This document shows positions 1-7,679 of a DNA stretch of 17,547 nt, in pieces. Below the pieces are notes generated by a model. It made no database searches. It was not told the origin of the DNA and saw only the letters and a program-made list of their open reading frames with translations. The stretch covers positions 1 to 17,547 of the forward strand of contig JAGWNT010000082.1 of the NCBI GenBank assembly GCA_028871195.1, read 5' to 3'. The stretch comes from REEB85 sp018971455. GTDB taxonomy: Bacteria; Pseudomonadota; Alphaproteobacteria; Acetobacterales; Acetobacteraceae. A program made the position numbers and the translations under genes. Position 1 is the stretch's first letter, and each line of letters opens with the position of its first letter.

Positions 1-546
1 CCACATGTCCTGCATGATCTCGTGCGAGTGGCGGGGCGCGAAGCCGCCGCGCTTCAGGGTCTCCTGAAGCGCCTCGCAGCGCGCCACCTGGCTCGGGTGG
101 CGCTCGCCGAAGACGAAGCCCTGTGCCTTGTTGAGGTGGCGCACGGTGCCGTCGGCATCCAGCGTGATGCCGATCAGGGCGACGCCGCCGAGCACCGCCT
201 CCGGCCCGAACTCGGCGTCCAGCCGGTCGAGGTGGCGGATGCCGTTGAGCTGGGGGAGGATGAGCGCGCCGGGGGCGGCGGGGCGGATCGCGGCGATCGC
301 GTCCTCGAGGTCGTAGGCCTTGCAGCTGACGATGATGGCGTCGTAGCCCGGCCCGACGGTGTCCCGGGTCACCGTGTTGACCGGCAGGGCCAGGTCGCCG
401 AGCGGGCTCTTGATCACCAGGCCGTGGGCGGCGAGTTGTTCGGCGCGGCGCGGGCGGACGAGGAAGGTGACATCCACCCCCGCATGGGCCAGCCGGCCGC
501 CGAAATAGCCGCCGATGCCGCCGGCGCCGAGGATCAGGATGCGCAT
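1..546 (-). CDS. 2-dehydropantoate 2-reductase-like protein (PanE/ApbA family), 3' end cut by window edge
   Basis: The ATG at 546 opens a frame that runs 182 codons to the window edge without a stop, so only the N-terminal part is visible. It begins MRILILGAGGIGGYFGGRLA, a Rossmann fold with the GxGGIGG dinucleotide signature, followed by FLVRPRRAEQL and the family motif PQLNGIRHLD (canonical QNG) near residue 100. Ketopantoate reductases reduce 2-dehydropantoate to pantoate with NADPH in the cytosol (pantothenate/CoA synthesis). Many bacteria carry several paralogs of unclear substrate, so I leave the symbol blank. The catalytic lysine and glutamate of the C-terminal domain lie outside the window. 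On the minus strand a GGAG sits 7 nt before the ATG. The gene is divergent from rpiB across a 130-bp gap. Confidence 0.85.
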   Translation of the reverse strand, partial: MRILILGAGGIGGYFGGRLAHAGVDVTFLVRPRRAEQLAAHGLVIKSPLGDLALPVNTVTRDTVGPGYDAIIVSCKAYDLEDAIAAIRPAAPGALILPQLNGIRHLDRLDAEFGPEAVLGGVALIGITLDADGTVRHLNKAQGFVFGERHPSQVARCEALQETLKRGGFAPRHSHEIMQDMW

Positions 547-624
547 GCTCGTTCTCCGTTCTGTCAGCCGGAACAATGGCGATGGGGGCCGGGCTTGCCA
601 ACCTGCGGGGCGGGGATGGCAGGA

Positions 625-662
625 ATGGGCGGATGGGCAATTTCATCTGCCCGCCCGCCCAT
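625..662. promoter_or_regulatory. Long imperfect inverted repeat upstream of rpiB
   Basis: The arms are 625-639 (ATGGGCGGATGGGCA) and 648-662 (TGCCCGCCCGCCCAT), separated by an 8-nt AT-rich loop. By hand pairing, 13 of 15 positions are Watson-Crick, with one G-T wobble and one A-C mismatch. It lies in the divergent panE-like/rpiB intergenic region and abuts a -10-like GCTAGA at 663-668, 14 nt before the rpiB start. It could be an operator for a dimeric regulator or, if transcription begins upstream, an RNA hairpin close to the ribosome binding site. It is not a terminator, since the flanking genes diverge. Function is inference. Confidence 0.55.
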
Positions 663-676
663 GCTAGAGGGGCGCC

Positions 677-1126
677 ATGAATGACACCGCTCCTCTCGAC
701 GTCGCCATCGGCTGCGACCATGCCGGGTTTCCGCTCAAGGCGCCGCTGGTGGCAGCCCTCGTGGCGGCCGGGCACCGCGTGCTCGACATGGGCACGTCCG
801 GGCCCGGCCGCGTCGATTACCCGGACCATGCCCACCCCGTCTGCGCGGCGGTGGAGAGCGGGCGGGCGCGCTTCGGCGTGCTGATCTGCGGCAGCGGCAT
901 CGGCATGTCGATCGCCGCCAACCGCCATGGCGGCATTCGCTGCGTGCTGGCCGGCGACGCCACGGCGGCGCGGCTGGGGCGGGCGCATAACGACGCCAAC
1001 GTGCTGGCACTCGGCGCGCGCCTGACCGGCGAGGAGGTGGCGCTCGACGCGCTCGCCGCCTTCCTGGCCACTGCATTCGAGGGTGGGCGCCATGTCGGCC
1101 GGCTCGCCAAGCTCACTCCAGCCTGA
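677..1126 (+). CDS. rpiB: Ribose-5-phosphate isomerase B
   Basis: The 149-residue protein is the usual length for RpiB, which interconverts ribose 5-phosphate and ribulose 5-phosphate. Ribulose 5-phosphate is also the substrate of the DHBP synthase (RibB) encoded downstream. Visible landmarks are GCDHAG (residues 12-17), DYPDHA, the active-site segment CGSGIGMSIAAN with the catalytic cysteine at C71, and HNDANVLALGAR. Ser replaces the Thr of E. coli's CGTGIG. The ATG at 677 is preceded by GAGGGG at 667-672 with a short 4-nt spacer. It is first in a plus-strand block with glyA, nrdR and the rib genes; the order rpiB-glyA-nrdR is common in alphaproteobacteria. Confidence 0.95.
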   Translation: MNDTAPLDVAIGCDHAGFPLKAPLVAALVAAGHRVLDMGTSGPGRVDYPDHAHPVCAAVESGRARFGVLICGSGIGMSIAANRHGGIRCVLAGDATAARLGRAHNDANVLALGARLTGEEVALDALAAFLATAFEGGRHVGRLAKLTPA

Positions 1127-1136
1127 GGGATTTGCC

Positions 1137-2435
1137 ATGAACGAGCTGTCTTCCGCCGCCAGCCTGGCGCGGTTCTTCTCCGCCCCGCTCGCCGAGACCG
1201 ACCCCGAGGTGGCGGCCGCCATCGGCCATGAGCTGGTGCGCCAGCAGGACGGCATCGAGCTGATCGCCAGCGAGAACATCGTCTCCGCCGCCGTGCTGGA
1301 GGCGCAGGGCAGCGTGCTGACCAACAAATATGCCGAGGGCTATCCGGGCCGGCGCTATTACGGCGGCTGCGTCCATGTCGACGTCGCCGAGCAGCTGGCC
1401 ATCGACCGCGCGCGCAAGCTGTTCGACTGCGCCTTCGCCAACGTGCAGCCGCATTCCGGCGCGCAGGCCAACCAGGCGGTGTTTCTGGCCCTGCTCAACC
1501 CCGGCGACACCATCCTCGGCATGAGCCTGGCCGCCGGCGGGCATCTGACGCACGGGGCGGCCCCCAACCTGTCCGGCAAATGGTTCCGCGCCGTGCAGTA
1601 CGGCGTGCGCCGCGAGGACGGGCTGCTCGATTACGAGGAGCTGGAGCGGCTGGCGCGGACCGAGAAGCCGCGCATGATCATCGCCGGCGGCTCGGCCTAT
1701 CCGCGGGTGATCGATTTTGCCCGCATCCGCCGCGTCGCCGACGAGGTGGGCGCGCTGTTCATGGTGGACATGGCGCATTTCGCGGGCCTGGTGGCCGCCG
1801 GCGTGTTCCCGAGCCCGCTGCCGCATGCCCATGTGGTGACGACGACCACGCACAAGACGCTGCGCGGCCCGCGCGGCGGCATGATCCTCTCCAACGACGC
1901 CGAGCTCGGCAAGAAGATCAACTCGGCCGTGTTCCCCGGCTTGCAGGGCGGCCCGTTGATGCATGTCATCGCCGCCAAGGCGGTGGCGTTCGGCGAGGCG
2001 CTGCGGCCGGAGTTCCGCGCCTATCAGCGCGCCGTCGCCGACAACGCCAAGGCGCTCGCCGCGACGCTGGTGGAGCAGGGGCTGGCGATCGTCACCGGGG
2101 GCACGGACAGCCATCTGATGCTGGTCGATCTGCGGCCCAAGCGCGTCACCGGCAAGGCCGCCGAGGCGAGCCTGGAGCGCGCCCACATGACCGCCAACAA
2201 GAACGCCATCCCGTTCGACCCGGAGAAGCCGGCGATCACCTCGGGCATTCGCCTGGGCACGCCGGCGGCGACGTCGCGCGGCTTCGGGGTGGCCGAGTTC
2301 CAGGAGATCGGGCGGATGATCGGCGAGGTGCTGAGCGGGCTCGGCGGCTCCAATGACGGCGCCAATGCGGCGGCCGAGGCGGCGGTGGGGGCGCGGGTGC
2401 TTGCGCTCTGCGCGCGCTTCCCGATCTATCGCTGA
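1137..2435 (+). CDS. glyA: Serine hydroxymethyltransferase
   Basis: This is a PLP enzyme converting serine and tetrahydrofolate to glycine and 5,10-methylene-THF, the main one-carbon source; it is cytosolic and normally dimeric. The 432-residue product is family length. It shows IELIASENIVS, LTNKYAEGYPGRRYYGG, the QPHSGAQANQAV segment, VDMAHFAGLVAAG, and VVTTTTHKTLRGPRGG with the PLP lysine at K240. The C-terminal substrate loop reads NKNAIPFDP...SGIRLGTPA. I chose the ATG at 1137, with GAGGGA 7 nt upstream, over an in-frame ATG at 1083 that overlaps rpiB. The gap to rpiB is 10 nt and nrdR starts 6 nt after the stop, so co-transcription is likely. Confidence 0.97.
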   Translation: MNELSSAASLARFFSAPLAETDPEVAAAIGHELVRQQDGIELIASENIVSAAVLEAQGSVLTNKYAEGYPGRRYYGGCVHVDVAEQLAIDRARKLFDCAFANVQPHSGAQANQAVFLALLNPGDTILGMSLAAGGHLTHGAAPNLSGKWFRAVQYGVRREDGLLDYEELERLARTEKPRMIIAGGSAYPRVIDFARIRRVADEVGALFMVDMAHFAGLVAAGVFPSPLPHAHVVTTTTHKTLRGPRGGMILSNDAELGKKINSAVFPGLQGGPLMHVIAAKAVAFGEALRPEFRAYQRAVADNAKALAATLVEQGLAIVTGGTDSHLMLVDLRPKRVTGKAAEASLERAHMTANKNAIPFDPEKPAITSGIRLGTPAATSRGFGVAEFQEIGRMIGEVLSGLGGSNDGANAAAEAAVGARVLALCARFPIYR

Positions 2436-2441
2436 GCGGCG

Positions 2442-2897
2442 ATGCGCTGTCCGTTCTGCGGCCATGAGGACACCCAGGTGAAGGACAGCCGGCCGTCGGA
2501 AGACGGCTCGGCGATCCGCCGCCGGCGGTTCTGCGCCGGATGCAGCCAGCGCTTCACCACCATCGAGCGCGTGCAGCTGCGCGAGCTGACCGTGCTCAAG
2601 AGCGATAATCGCCGCGTGCCCTTCGACCGCGACAAGCTGGCGCGCTCGATCCGCATCGCGCTGCGCAAGCGCCCGGTGCAAGAGGAGCGCATCGAGCGCA
2701 TCGTCAACGGCATCGTCCGCCAGCTCGAGGCGTCGGGCGAGAACGACGTGCCGAGCCAGCAGATCGGCGAGCTGGTGATGGAGACGCTCAAGGAGGTCGA
2801 TGCGGTGGCCTATGTGCGCTTCGCCTCGGTCTATCGCAATTTCCGCGAGGCGAAGGATTTCGAGGCCTTTCTCGGGGGGCTGGGCGAGCCCACATAG
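2442..2897 (+). CDS. nrdR: Transcriptional repressor NrdR
   Basis: NrdR is a zinc-ribbon/ATP-cone repressor that senses ATP/dATP and represses ribonucleotide reductase operons through NrdR boxes. The 151-residue protein has four zinc cysteines (C3, C6, C31, C34 in MRCPFC...CAGC), the conserved SRPSEDGSAIRRRR and RFTTIE segments, then an ATP-cone domain from about residue 48 (VLKSDNRRVPFDRDKL) to VAYVRFASVYRNFREAKDF. It starts 6 nt after the glyA stop. The glyA-nrdR-ribD order is widespread in proteobacteria and does not itself imply a role in riboflavin synthesis. I did not see an NrdR-box pair in the window. Confidence 0.97.
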   Translation: MRCPFCGHEDTQVKDSRPSEDGSAIRRRRFCAGCSQRFTTIERVQLRELTVLKSDNRRVPFDRDKLARSIRIALRKRPVQEERIERIVNGIVRQLEASGENDVPSQQIGELVMETLKEVDAVAYVRFASVYRNFREAKDFEAFLGGLGEPT

Positions 2898-2905
2898 CCG
2901 CACGC

Positions 2906-4000
2906 ATGGACGATCTGTCACATATGCGCGCGGCCCTGGCCCTGGCGCGGCGCGGGCTCGGCAATGCCTGGCCCAATCCCTCGGTGGGCTGCGTCATCGT
3001 GCAGGCGGGCCGCGTGGTCGGGCGGGCGGTGACCGCGCCGGGCGGGCGGCCGCATGCCGAGACGCAGGCGCTGGCGATGGCCGGCACCGCCGCGCGTGGC
3101 GCCACCGCCTATGTCACGCTCGAGCCGTGCTGCCACCATGGCCGCACGCCGCCCTGCACCGATGCGCTGATCGCCGCCGGCGTGGCGCGCGTGGTGATCG
3201 CCTCGCGCGACCGCGACCGGCGGGTGAACGGGCAGGGCGTGCAGCGGCTGCGCGACGCGGGCATCGCCGTCGAGACGGGGGTGCTGGCGGAGGCGGGCGA
3301 CGAGATCAATGCCGGGTTCTTCCGGGCGATGGAGGCCGGGCGGCCGCTGGTCACGCTCAAGCTCGCCTCCACGCTGGACGGGCGCATCGCCACCCATGCG
3401 GGCGAGAGCCAATGGATCACCGGCGAGCCGGCCCGCCGGGCGGCGCACGGGCTGCGCGGGCGCCATGACGCGGTGATGGTCGGTGTGGGCACGGTGCTGA
3501 CCGACGATCCCGACCTGACCTGCCGCATTCCCGGCCTCAAGCCGGTGCCGATGGTGCGGGTGGTGGCGGACAGCCATCTGCGCACCGCGCTGACCGCGCG
3601 GCTGGTGGTGGGTGCGCGCGCCGCGCCGACCTGGATCATCGCGCGCAACGGCGCCGACCCGCAGCGCCGCCACGCGCTGTCCGGCCTCGGCGTGACGCTG
3701 CTCGACGTGCCGGGCACGCAGACCGGCGTCGATCTGTCGCGCGGGCTGGAGGCGCTGGCCGGGCGCGGCATCACGCGGCTGCTGGTCGAGGGGGGCGGGC
3801 AGCTTGCCGCCTCGCTTCTGCGGGCCGATCTGGTGGACCGGGTGGTGTGGTTCCACGCCCCCAGCGTGATGGGCGGGGATGGCTGGCCGGCGGCGCAGGG
3901 CTTCGGCGTCACCCGGCTTGCCGACATGCCGCGTTTCGTGCGCCATGCGGCGACGGCCGTGGGCGAGGACATGATGACCGAGCTGCGGCGGGCGGCGTGA
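2906..4000 (+). CDS. ribD: Bifunctional riboflavin biosynthesis deaminase/reductase RibD
   Basis: RibD catalyses steps 2 and 3 of riboflavin synthesis: deamination of the pyrimidine product of GTP cyclohydrolase II, then NADPH-dependent reduction of the ribosyl chain. The 364-residue protein matches the E. coli length. The N-terminal deaminase domain (about 1-145) has PNPSVGCVIV, HAE (H50, E52) and EPCCHHGRTPPC with zinc ligands C75 and C84. The reductase domain (about 150-362) has VTLKLASTLDGRIAT, GVGTVLTDDPDLTCR and LLVEGGGQLAASLL. It starts 8 nt after nrdR. An alternative start is Met7 at 2924; neither has a clear Shine-Dalgarno. No FMN riboswitch can fit upstream, so flavin control, if any, must act elsewhere. 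Confidence 0.96.
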   Translation: MDDLSHMRAALALARRGLGNAWPNPSVGCVIVQAGRVVGRAVTAPGGRPHAETQALAMAGTAARGATAYVTLEPCCHHGRTPPCTDALIAAGVARVVIASRDRDRRVNGQGVQRLRDAGIAVETGVLAEAGDEINAGFFRAMEAGRPLVTLKLASTLDGRIATHAGESQWITGEPARRAAHGLRGRHDAVMVGVGTVLTDDPDLTCRIPGLKPVPMVRVVADSHLRTALTARLVVGARAAPTWIIARNGADPQRRHALSGLGVTLLDVPGTQTGVDLSRGLEALAGRGITRLLVEGGGQLAASLLRADLVDRVVWFHAPSVMGGDGWPAAQGFGVTRLADMPRFVRHAATAVGEDMMTELRRAA

Positions 4001-4013
4001 GGGGGTTGGGCTG

Positions 4014-4628
4014 ATGTTCACCGGCATTGTCACCGGCCTTGGCATCGTGCGCGAGATCCGCCCCGCGGGGGCGGGGCAGGATATGCGCATGGTCATCGCC
4101 ATCCCGCGCGACAACGCCGCCTGGGCCGATGCCGCGGCGATCGCGATCGGCGCCTCCATCGCCTGCTCGGGCTGCTGCCTGACGGCGGTGGCGGTGACGG
4201 CGGAGAGCTTCTCCGTCGATGTCTCGGCTGAGACGCTGTCCAAGACGACGCTGGGCACGTGGCGGGTGGGCAGTCGGGTCAATCTCGAGCGGCCGCTGCG
4301 GGTGGGCGACGAGCTGGGCGGGCATATCGTGGCTGGCCATGTCGATGGCGTCGGCGAGGTGCTGGGGGCCGAGCCGGTGGAGGGCTCGGTGCGCTGGAGC
4401 TTTCGCGTGGCGCCGACGCTGGCACGCTTCATCGCGCCGAAGGGCAGCGTCGCGATCGACGGCGTGTCGCTCACCGTCAACGAGGTGCGCGGGCCGGATT
4501 TCGCCGTCAACATCATTCCCCACACGGCGGCGGTGACGAGCTTCGGATTGCTGCGGCCGGGCGACCCGGTCAACATCGAAATCGATACGGTGGCGCGCTA
4601 TGTGGCGCGCCTTGCGGAGTTCCCATGA
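4014..4628 (+). CDS. ribE: Riboflavin synthase, alpha subunit
   Basis: The enzyme dismutates two 6,7-dimethyl-8-ribityllumazine molecules to riboflavin plus the pyrimidine diamine. The 204-residue protein begins with the family hallmark MFTGIVTGLG and contains two lumazine-binding beta-barrel repeats: CSGCCLTAV and GGHIVAGHVDGVG in and after the first, DGVSLTVNEV and NIIPHTAAVTSFG in the second. Length is near E. coli's. It starts 13 nt after ribD, with a G-rich stretch 8-12 nt before the ATG. Its stop overlaps the next start as ATGA (4625-4628), suggesting translational coupling to the ribB fusion. Confidence 0.96.
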   Translation: MFTGIVTGLGIVREIRPAGAGQDMRMVIAIPRDNAAWADAAAIAIGASIACSGCCLTAVAVTAESFSVDVSAETLSKTTLGTWRVGSRVNLERPLRVGDELGGHIVAGHVDGVGEVLGAEPVEGSVRWSFRVAPTLARFIAPKGSVAIDGVSLTVNEVRGPDFAVNIIPHTAAVTSFGLLRPGDPVNIEIDTVARYVARLAEFP

Positions 4629-5740
4629 ATCAGCTCGTCACCCGCGCCTTGTCCGACTACCTCGCCTCGACCGAGGAACTGATCGAGGAGGCGGTCAACG
4701 GACGCATGTTCGTGCTCGTCGATGACGAGGACCGCGAGAACGAGGGCGACCTCATCATTCCCGCGCAGTTCGCCACACCCGCCGCGGTGAACTTCATGGC
4801 GCGGCATGCGCGCGGGCTGATCTGCCTGGCGATGACGCAGCACCGCGTCGAGCAGCTCGGCCTGCCGCTGATGAGCCAGTCCAACCGGACCCGCCACCAG
4901 ACCGCCTTCACCGTGTCGATCGAGGCGCGCGAGGGGGTGACGACGGGGATTTCCGCGCATGATCGCGCGCATACCGTGGCGGTCGCCATCAACCCCGATT
5001 GCGGGCGCGAGATGATCGTCACCCCGGGCCATGTGTTTCCGCTGATGGCGCGCGAGGGCGGCACGCTGGTGCGGGCGGGGCATACGGAGGCGGCGGTGGA
5101 CATCGCCCGCCTGGCAGGGCTGACGCCGGCCGGGGTGATCTGCGAAATCATGAACGAGGATGGCAGTATGGCGCGGCTGCCGGATCTCGTCGCCTTCGCC
5201 CAGCACCACAATCTGAAGCTCGGCACCATCGCCGACCTGATCGCCTATCGCCGGCGCACCGAGCGGCTGGTGCGCCGCGTCGAGGAGGGGGTGCTGAACC
5301 TGCCCGTGGGCGGCGACTGGACGGTGATGGTCTATGCCAACACGGTCGAATATGCCGAGCACCTGGTGCTGGTGAAGGGCGATCTCGCCGCCCCCGGGCC
5401 GGTGCCGGTGCGCATGCATGCGGCCGATCTGGTGGGCGACCTGCTGGGCGGGCGCAGCCGGCCGGTGCTGGAGGGCGCGATGCGCATGATCGCGGCCGAG
5501 GGGCGCGGGGCGGTGGTGCTGATCCGCGAGACGCGGCCGGAGGGCCTGTCCGAGCGGGTGCGCCATCTCGCCGGCGCGCCGGGCAGCGGCACCGAGCTGC
5601 GCGATTACGGCATCGGCGCGCAGATCCTGCTCGATCTCGGAGTGACCGAGATGATCCTGCTGTCCAACACGCGGCGCACGATCGTCGGCATCGAGGGGTA
5701 CGGGCTGTCGGTCGTCGAGCAGCGGGCGGTCGGCCTGTGA
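4625..5740 (+). CDS. ribB: 3,4-dihydroxy-2-butanone-4-phosphate synthase fused to a degenerate GTP cyclohydrolase II-like domain (RibBX type)
   Basis: Residues about 15-205 form a complete DHBP synthase, which makes the four-carbon unit of riboflavin from ribulose 5-phosphate. It shows DDEDRENEGDL (33-43), TGISAHDRA, HVFPL, RAGHTEAAVDIARLAG and GVICEIMNEDG. Residues about 206-371 align with GTP cyclohydrolase II, but its zinc site is gone. The canonical HSECLTGD reads HAADLVGD (265-272), the RCDCG motif is replaced by a shorter RSRPV segment, and QEGRGIGL is not recognisable. The fold-related DYGIGAQILLDLGV and LLSNTRR remain. This matches the RibBX variant described for Proteobacteria, in which the C-terminal domain lacks cyclohydrolase activity. 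An automatic pipeline would probably name it bifunctional RibBA. A separate true ribA is expected elsewhere. It starts by ATGA overlap with ribE. Confidence 0.93.
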   Translation: MNQLVTRALSDYLASTEELIEEAVNGRMFVLVDDEDRENEGDLIIPAQFATPAAVNFMARHARGLICLAMTQHRVEQLGLPLMSQSNRTRHQTAFTVSIEAREGVTTGISAHDRAHTVAVAINPDCGREMIVTPGHVFPLMAREGGTLVRAGHTEAAVDIARLAGLTPAGVICEIMNEDGSMARLPDLVAFAQHHNLKLGTIADLIAYRRRTERLVRRVEEGVLNLPVGGDWTVMVYANTVEYAEHLVLVKGDLAAPGPVPVRMHAADLVGDLLGGRSRPVLEGAMRMIAAEGRGAVVLIRETRPEGLSERVRHLAGAPGSGTELRDYGIGAQILLDLGVTEMILLSNTRRTIVGIEGYGLSVVEQRAVGL

Positions 5741-6219
5741 GCACGATCGACGCAAAGCTGCCGGCGGCCCCGGTGATCCCCGGGCCGGCGCCGCGGGTGC
5801 TGGTGGTGCGCGCACCCTACTACACGCAGGTGGTGGACGGGCTGCGCGACGGGGCGGGGCGGATTCTGGGCGAGGCGGGGGCGACGGTTGATCTGCTCGA
5901 CGTCGCCGGCGCGCTGGAGCTGGCCGGGGCCATCCGGCTCGCGGTCGGCGGGCGGCGGCGCTTCGACGGGTTCGTGGCCCTTGGCTGCGTGGTGAAGGGG
6001 GAGACCGACCATTACGACCATGTCTGCCGCGAGGCGATGGCCGGGCTCACCCTGGTCGCGCTGCGCCATGGTCTGTGCCTGGGCAACGGGCTGCTGACCG
6101 TCCACAGCGAGGCGCAGGCGCTGGCGCGCTCCGGCCGGGACGGCCACAACAAGGGCGCCGAGGCGGCGGCGGCGTGCCTGCTGCAGATCGGCGCCGCGCG
6201 CTGGCTGGGGGCGGTGTGA
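5737..6219 (+). CDS. ribH: 6,7-dimethyl-8-ribityllumazine synthase
   Basis: Lumazine synthase condenses the ribityl-pyrimidine from RibD with the butanone phosphate from RibB, giving the substrate of RibE. The 160-residue product contains RAPYYTQVVDGL, GCVVKGETDHYDHVC with the catalytic histidine region, GNGLLTVHSEAQALARSG, and HNKGAEAAAACL. I start it at GTG 5737, which overlaps the ribB stop as GTGA. There is no ATG before the conserved core, and the first ATG-like Met would cut the enzyme. The N-terminus carries about 17 extra residues (rich in Ala and Pro) before the conserved RVLVVRAPYY strand. Confidence 0.95.
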   Translation: MSTIDAKLPAAPVIPGPAPRVLVVRAPYYTQVVDGLRDGAGRILGEAGATVDLLDVAGALELAGAIRLAVGGRRRFDGFVALGCVVKGETDHYDHVCREAMAGLTLVALRHGLCLGNGLLTVHSEAQALARSGRDGHNKGAEAAAACLLQIGAARWLGAV

Positions 6220-6707
6220 TGGCGGGCAAGACACGGCCGCGCACGGCCAGCCGGGTGGCCGCGGTGCAGGCGCTGTTCCAGGCCGAGCAGGCGCAGACCG
6301 GAGCGGAGACGGTGATCGACGAATTCGTCCGCCACCGGCTGGGAAAGCTGCCCGGCGATGGCGGCTTCGAGGAAGGGCGCAGCCCGGACGCGCATGTGCC
6401 GCTGTTCGCGCGCATCGTGCGCACGGCGACCGAGCAGCAGGACCGGATCGACGCCATGCTGGCCGACGCGCTGACGCCGGACTGGCCGCTGGCGCGGCTC
6501 GACCCGGTGCTGCGCGGCCTGCTGCGGGCGGCGGCGGCGGAGCTGTGGATGTCCGACGGGCCGCCTGTGCGCGTGGTGATCAACGAATATCTCGACGTGG
6601 CGCACGGCTTCTTCGACGGCGACGAGGCCCGGCTGGCCAATGGCGTGCTCGACCGGGTGGCGCATCTGCTGCGCCCCGGCGAGTTTCCGAGTGCCGTGGC
6701 CGGGTGA
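6219..6707 (+). CDS. nusB: Transcription antitermination factor NusB
   Basis: NusB is a small all-helical RNA-binding protein that, with NusE (S10), joins rRNA antitermination complexes at boxA. The 162-residue product has the typical start SRVAAVQALFQAEQ, the central LARLDPVLRGLLRAAAAEL, and the conserved PVRVVINEYLDVAHGFFDGDEARLANGVLDRV split across the C-terminal half. It is somewhat longer than E. coli NusB, mostly from the loop around residues 40-60. The start at 6219 overlaps the ribH stop as TGATG. ribH-nusB-thiL is a common proteobacterial arrangement. Confidence 0.95.
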   Translation: MAGKTRPRTASRVAAVQALFQAEQAQTGAETVIDEFVRHRLGKLPGDGGFEEGRSPDAHVPLFARIVRTATEQQDRIDAMLADALTPDWPLARLDPVLRGLLRAAAAELWMSDGPPVRVVINEYLDVAHGFFDGDEARLANGVLDRVAHLLRPGEFPSAVAG

Positions 6708-7669
6708 GCGAGGCGGCCGGCCTGCCGGGCGAATTCGCCCGCATCGCGCGGCATTTTCGCCCGCTGGCCGGGCCCGGGGCGCTCGGCCTGATCGATGACG
6801 CGGCGGTGTTCGCGCCGCCGGCCGGATGCGAGATGGTGGTGGCGGCCGACGCCATGGTGGCGGGCGTGCATTTCCTGCCCGACGATCCGCCCGACCTGGT
6901 GGCGCGCAAGCTGCTGCGGACCAACCTGTCCGACCTGGCCGCGATGGGGGCGCAGCCGTTCGGCTATCTCCTCACCGTCTCCGTGCCGCGCGACACGCCG
7001 GAGACCTGGTTCGCCGGCTTCGCCGCCGGGCTCGCGCAGGACCAGGCGGAGTTCCGGCTCTCCCTTCTGGGCGGGGACACCACCGCGACGCCGGGGCCGG
7101 TGAGCCTGTCGCTGACGATCCTCGGCACGGTCGCGCCGGGCGCGGCCATCCGGCGGACCGGTGCCTCGGCCGGGGACGGCATCTGGGTGAGCGGGACGAT
7201 CGGCGATGGGGCCCTCGGGTTGCTGGCGGCGCGCGGCGAGATTGCCGATCCCGGCGGCGTGCTGGCCGATCGCTACCGGCTGCCGCGCCCGCGCCTGGCG
7301 CTCGGCCGGCGGCTGCACGGCATCGCCGCGGCGGCGATGGATGTGTCGGACGGGCTGGTGCAGGATATCGGCCATCTGTGCCGCGCGGCGGGGCTGGCGG
7401 CCGATATCGAGGCCGCGGCGGTGCCGCTTTCGCCGGCGGCGCGGGCGCATGGACGCCTGCTGCTGTGCCTGACCGGCGGCGATGATTACGAGCTGGTGAT
7501 GGCGGTGCCGCAGGCCCGCGAGGCGGCGCTGCTGGCCGCGGCCCGCGATACCGGCATTGCCGTTGCGCGCATCGGCACCTTCCGGCACGGCCCGCCGCAT
7601 GCCAGGGTTCTTGCCGAGGACGGGACGGAAATGCCCATCAGAGCGGGCGGCTGGAGCCATTTCGCGTGA
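6704..7669 (+). CDS. thiL: Thiamine-monophosphate kinase
   Basis: ThiL phosphorylates thiamine monophosphate to thiamine diphosphate with ATP. The 321-residue product carries the PurM-like family signatures: IDDAAVF (D31, D32 metal binding; the usual Gly is Ile), KLLRTNLSDLAAMGAQP, LGGDTTATPGP, GDGIWVSGTIGDGALGL, MDVSDGLVQDI, and GGDDYELVM. I start it at GTG 6704, which forms a GTGA overlap with the nusB stop; no ATG precedes the conserved core. Its presence continues the cofactor theme of the operon (riboflavin, then thiamine). The MFS gene begins 10 nt after the stop. Confidence 0.95.
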   Translation: MSEAAGLPGEFARIARHFRPLAGPGALGLIDDAAVFAPPAGCEMVVAADAMVAGVHFLPDDPPDLVARKLLRTNLSDLAAMGAQPFGYLLTVSVPRDTPETWFAGFAAGLAQDQAEFRLSLLGGDTTATPGPVSLSLTILGTVAPGAAIRRTGASAGDGIWVSGTIGDGALGLLAARGEIADPGGVLADRYRLPRPRLALGRRLHGIAAAAMDVSDGLVQDIGHLCRAAGLAADIEAAAVPLSPAARAHGRLLLCLTGGDDYELVMAVPQAREAALLAAARDTGIAVARIGTFRHGPPHARVLAEDGTEMPIRAGGWSHFA

Positions 7670-7679
7670 TCGGAAGCGC

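Noticed and set aside
2860..2910. Looked for an FMN riboswitch before ribD
   Set aside because: Only 8 nt separate nrdR and ribD and no RFN-like element can fit; none is apparent before rpiB either.
1113..2921. 602-codon open frame on the minus strand across glyA and nrdR
   Set aside because: It is antisense to two unmistakable genes and its product is an Arg/His/Ala-rich composition artefact typical of GC-rich genomes, with no domain signature.
2918..4576. 552-codon minus-strand open frame across ribD and ribE
   Set aside because: It is antisense to well-supported riboflavin genes; low-complexity Arg/His/Pro-rich translation without recognisable motifs.
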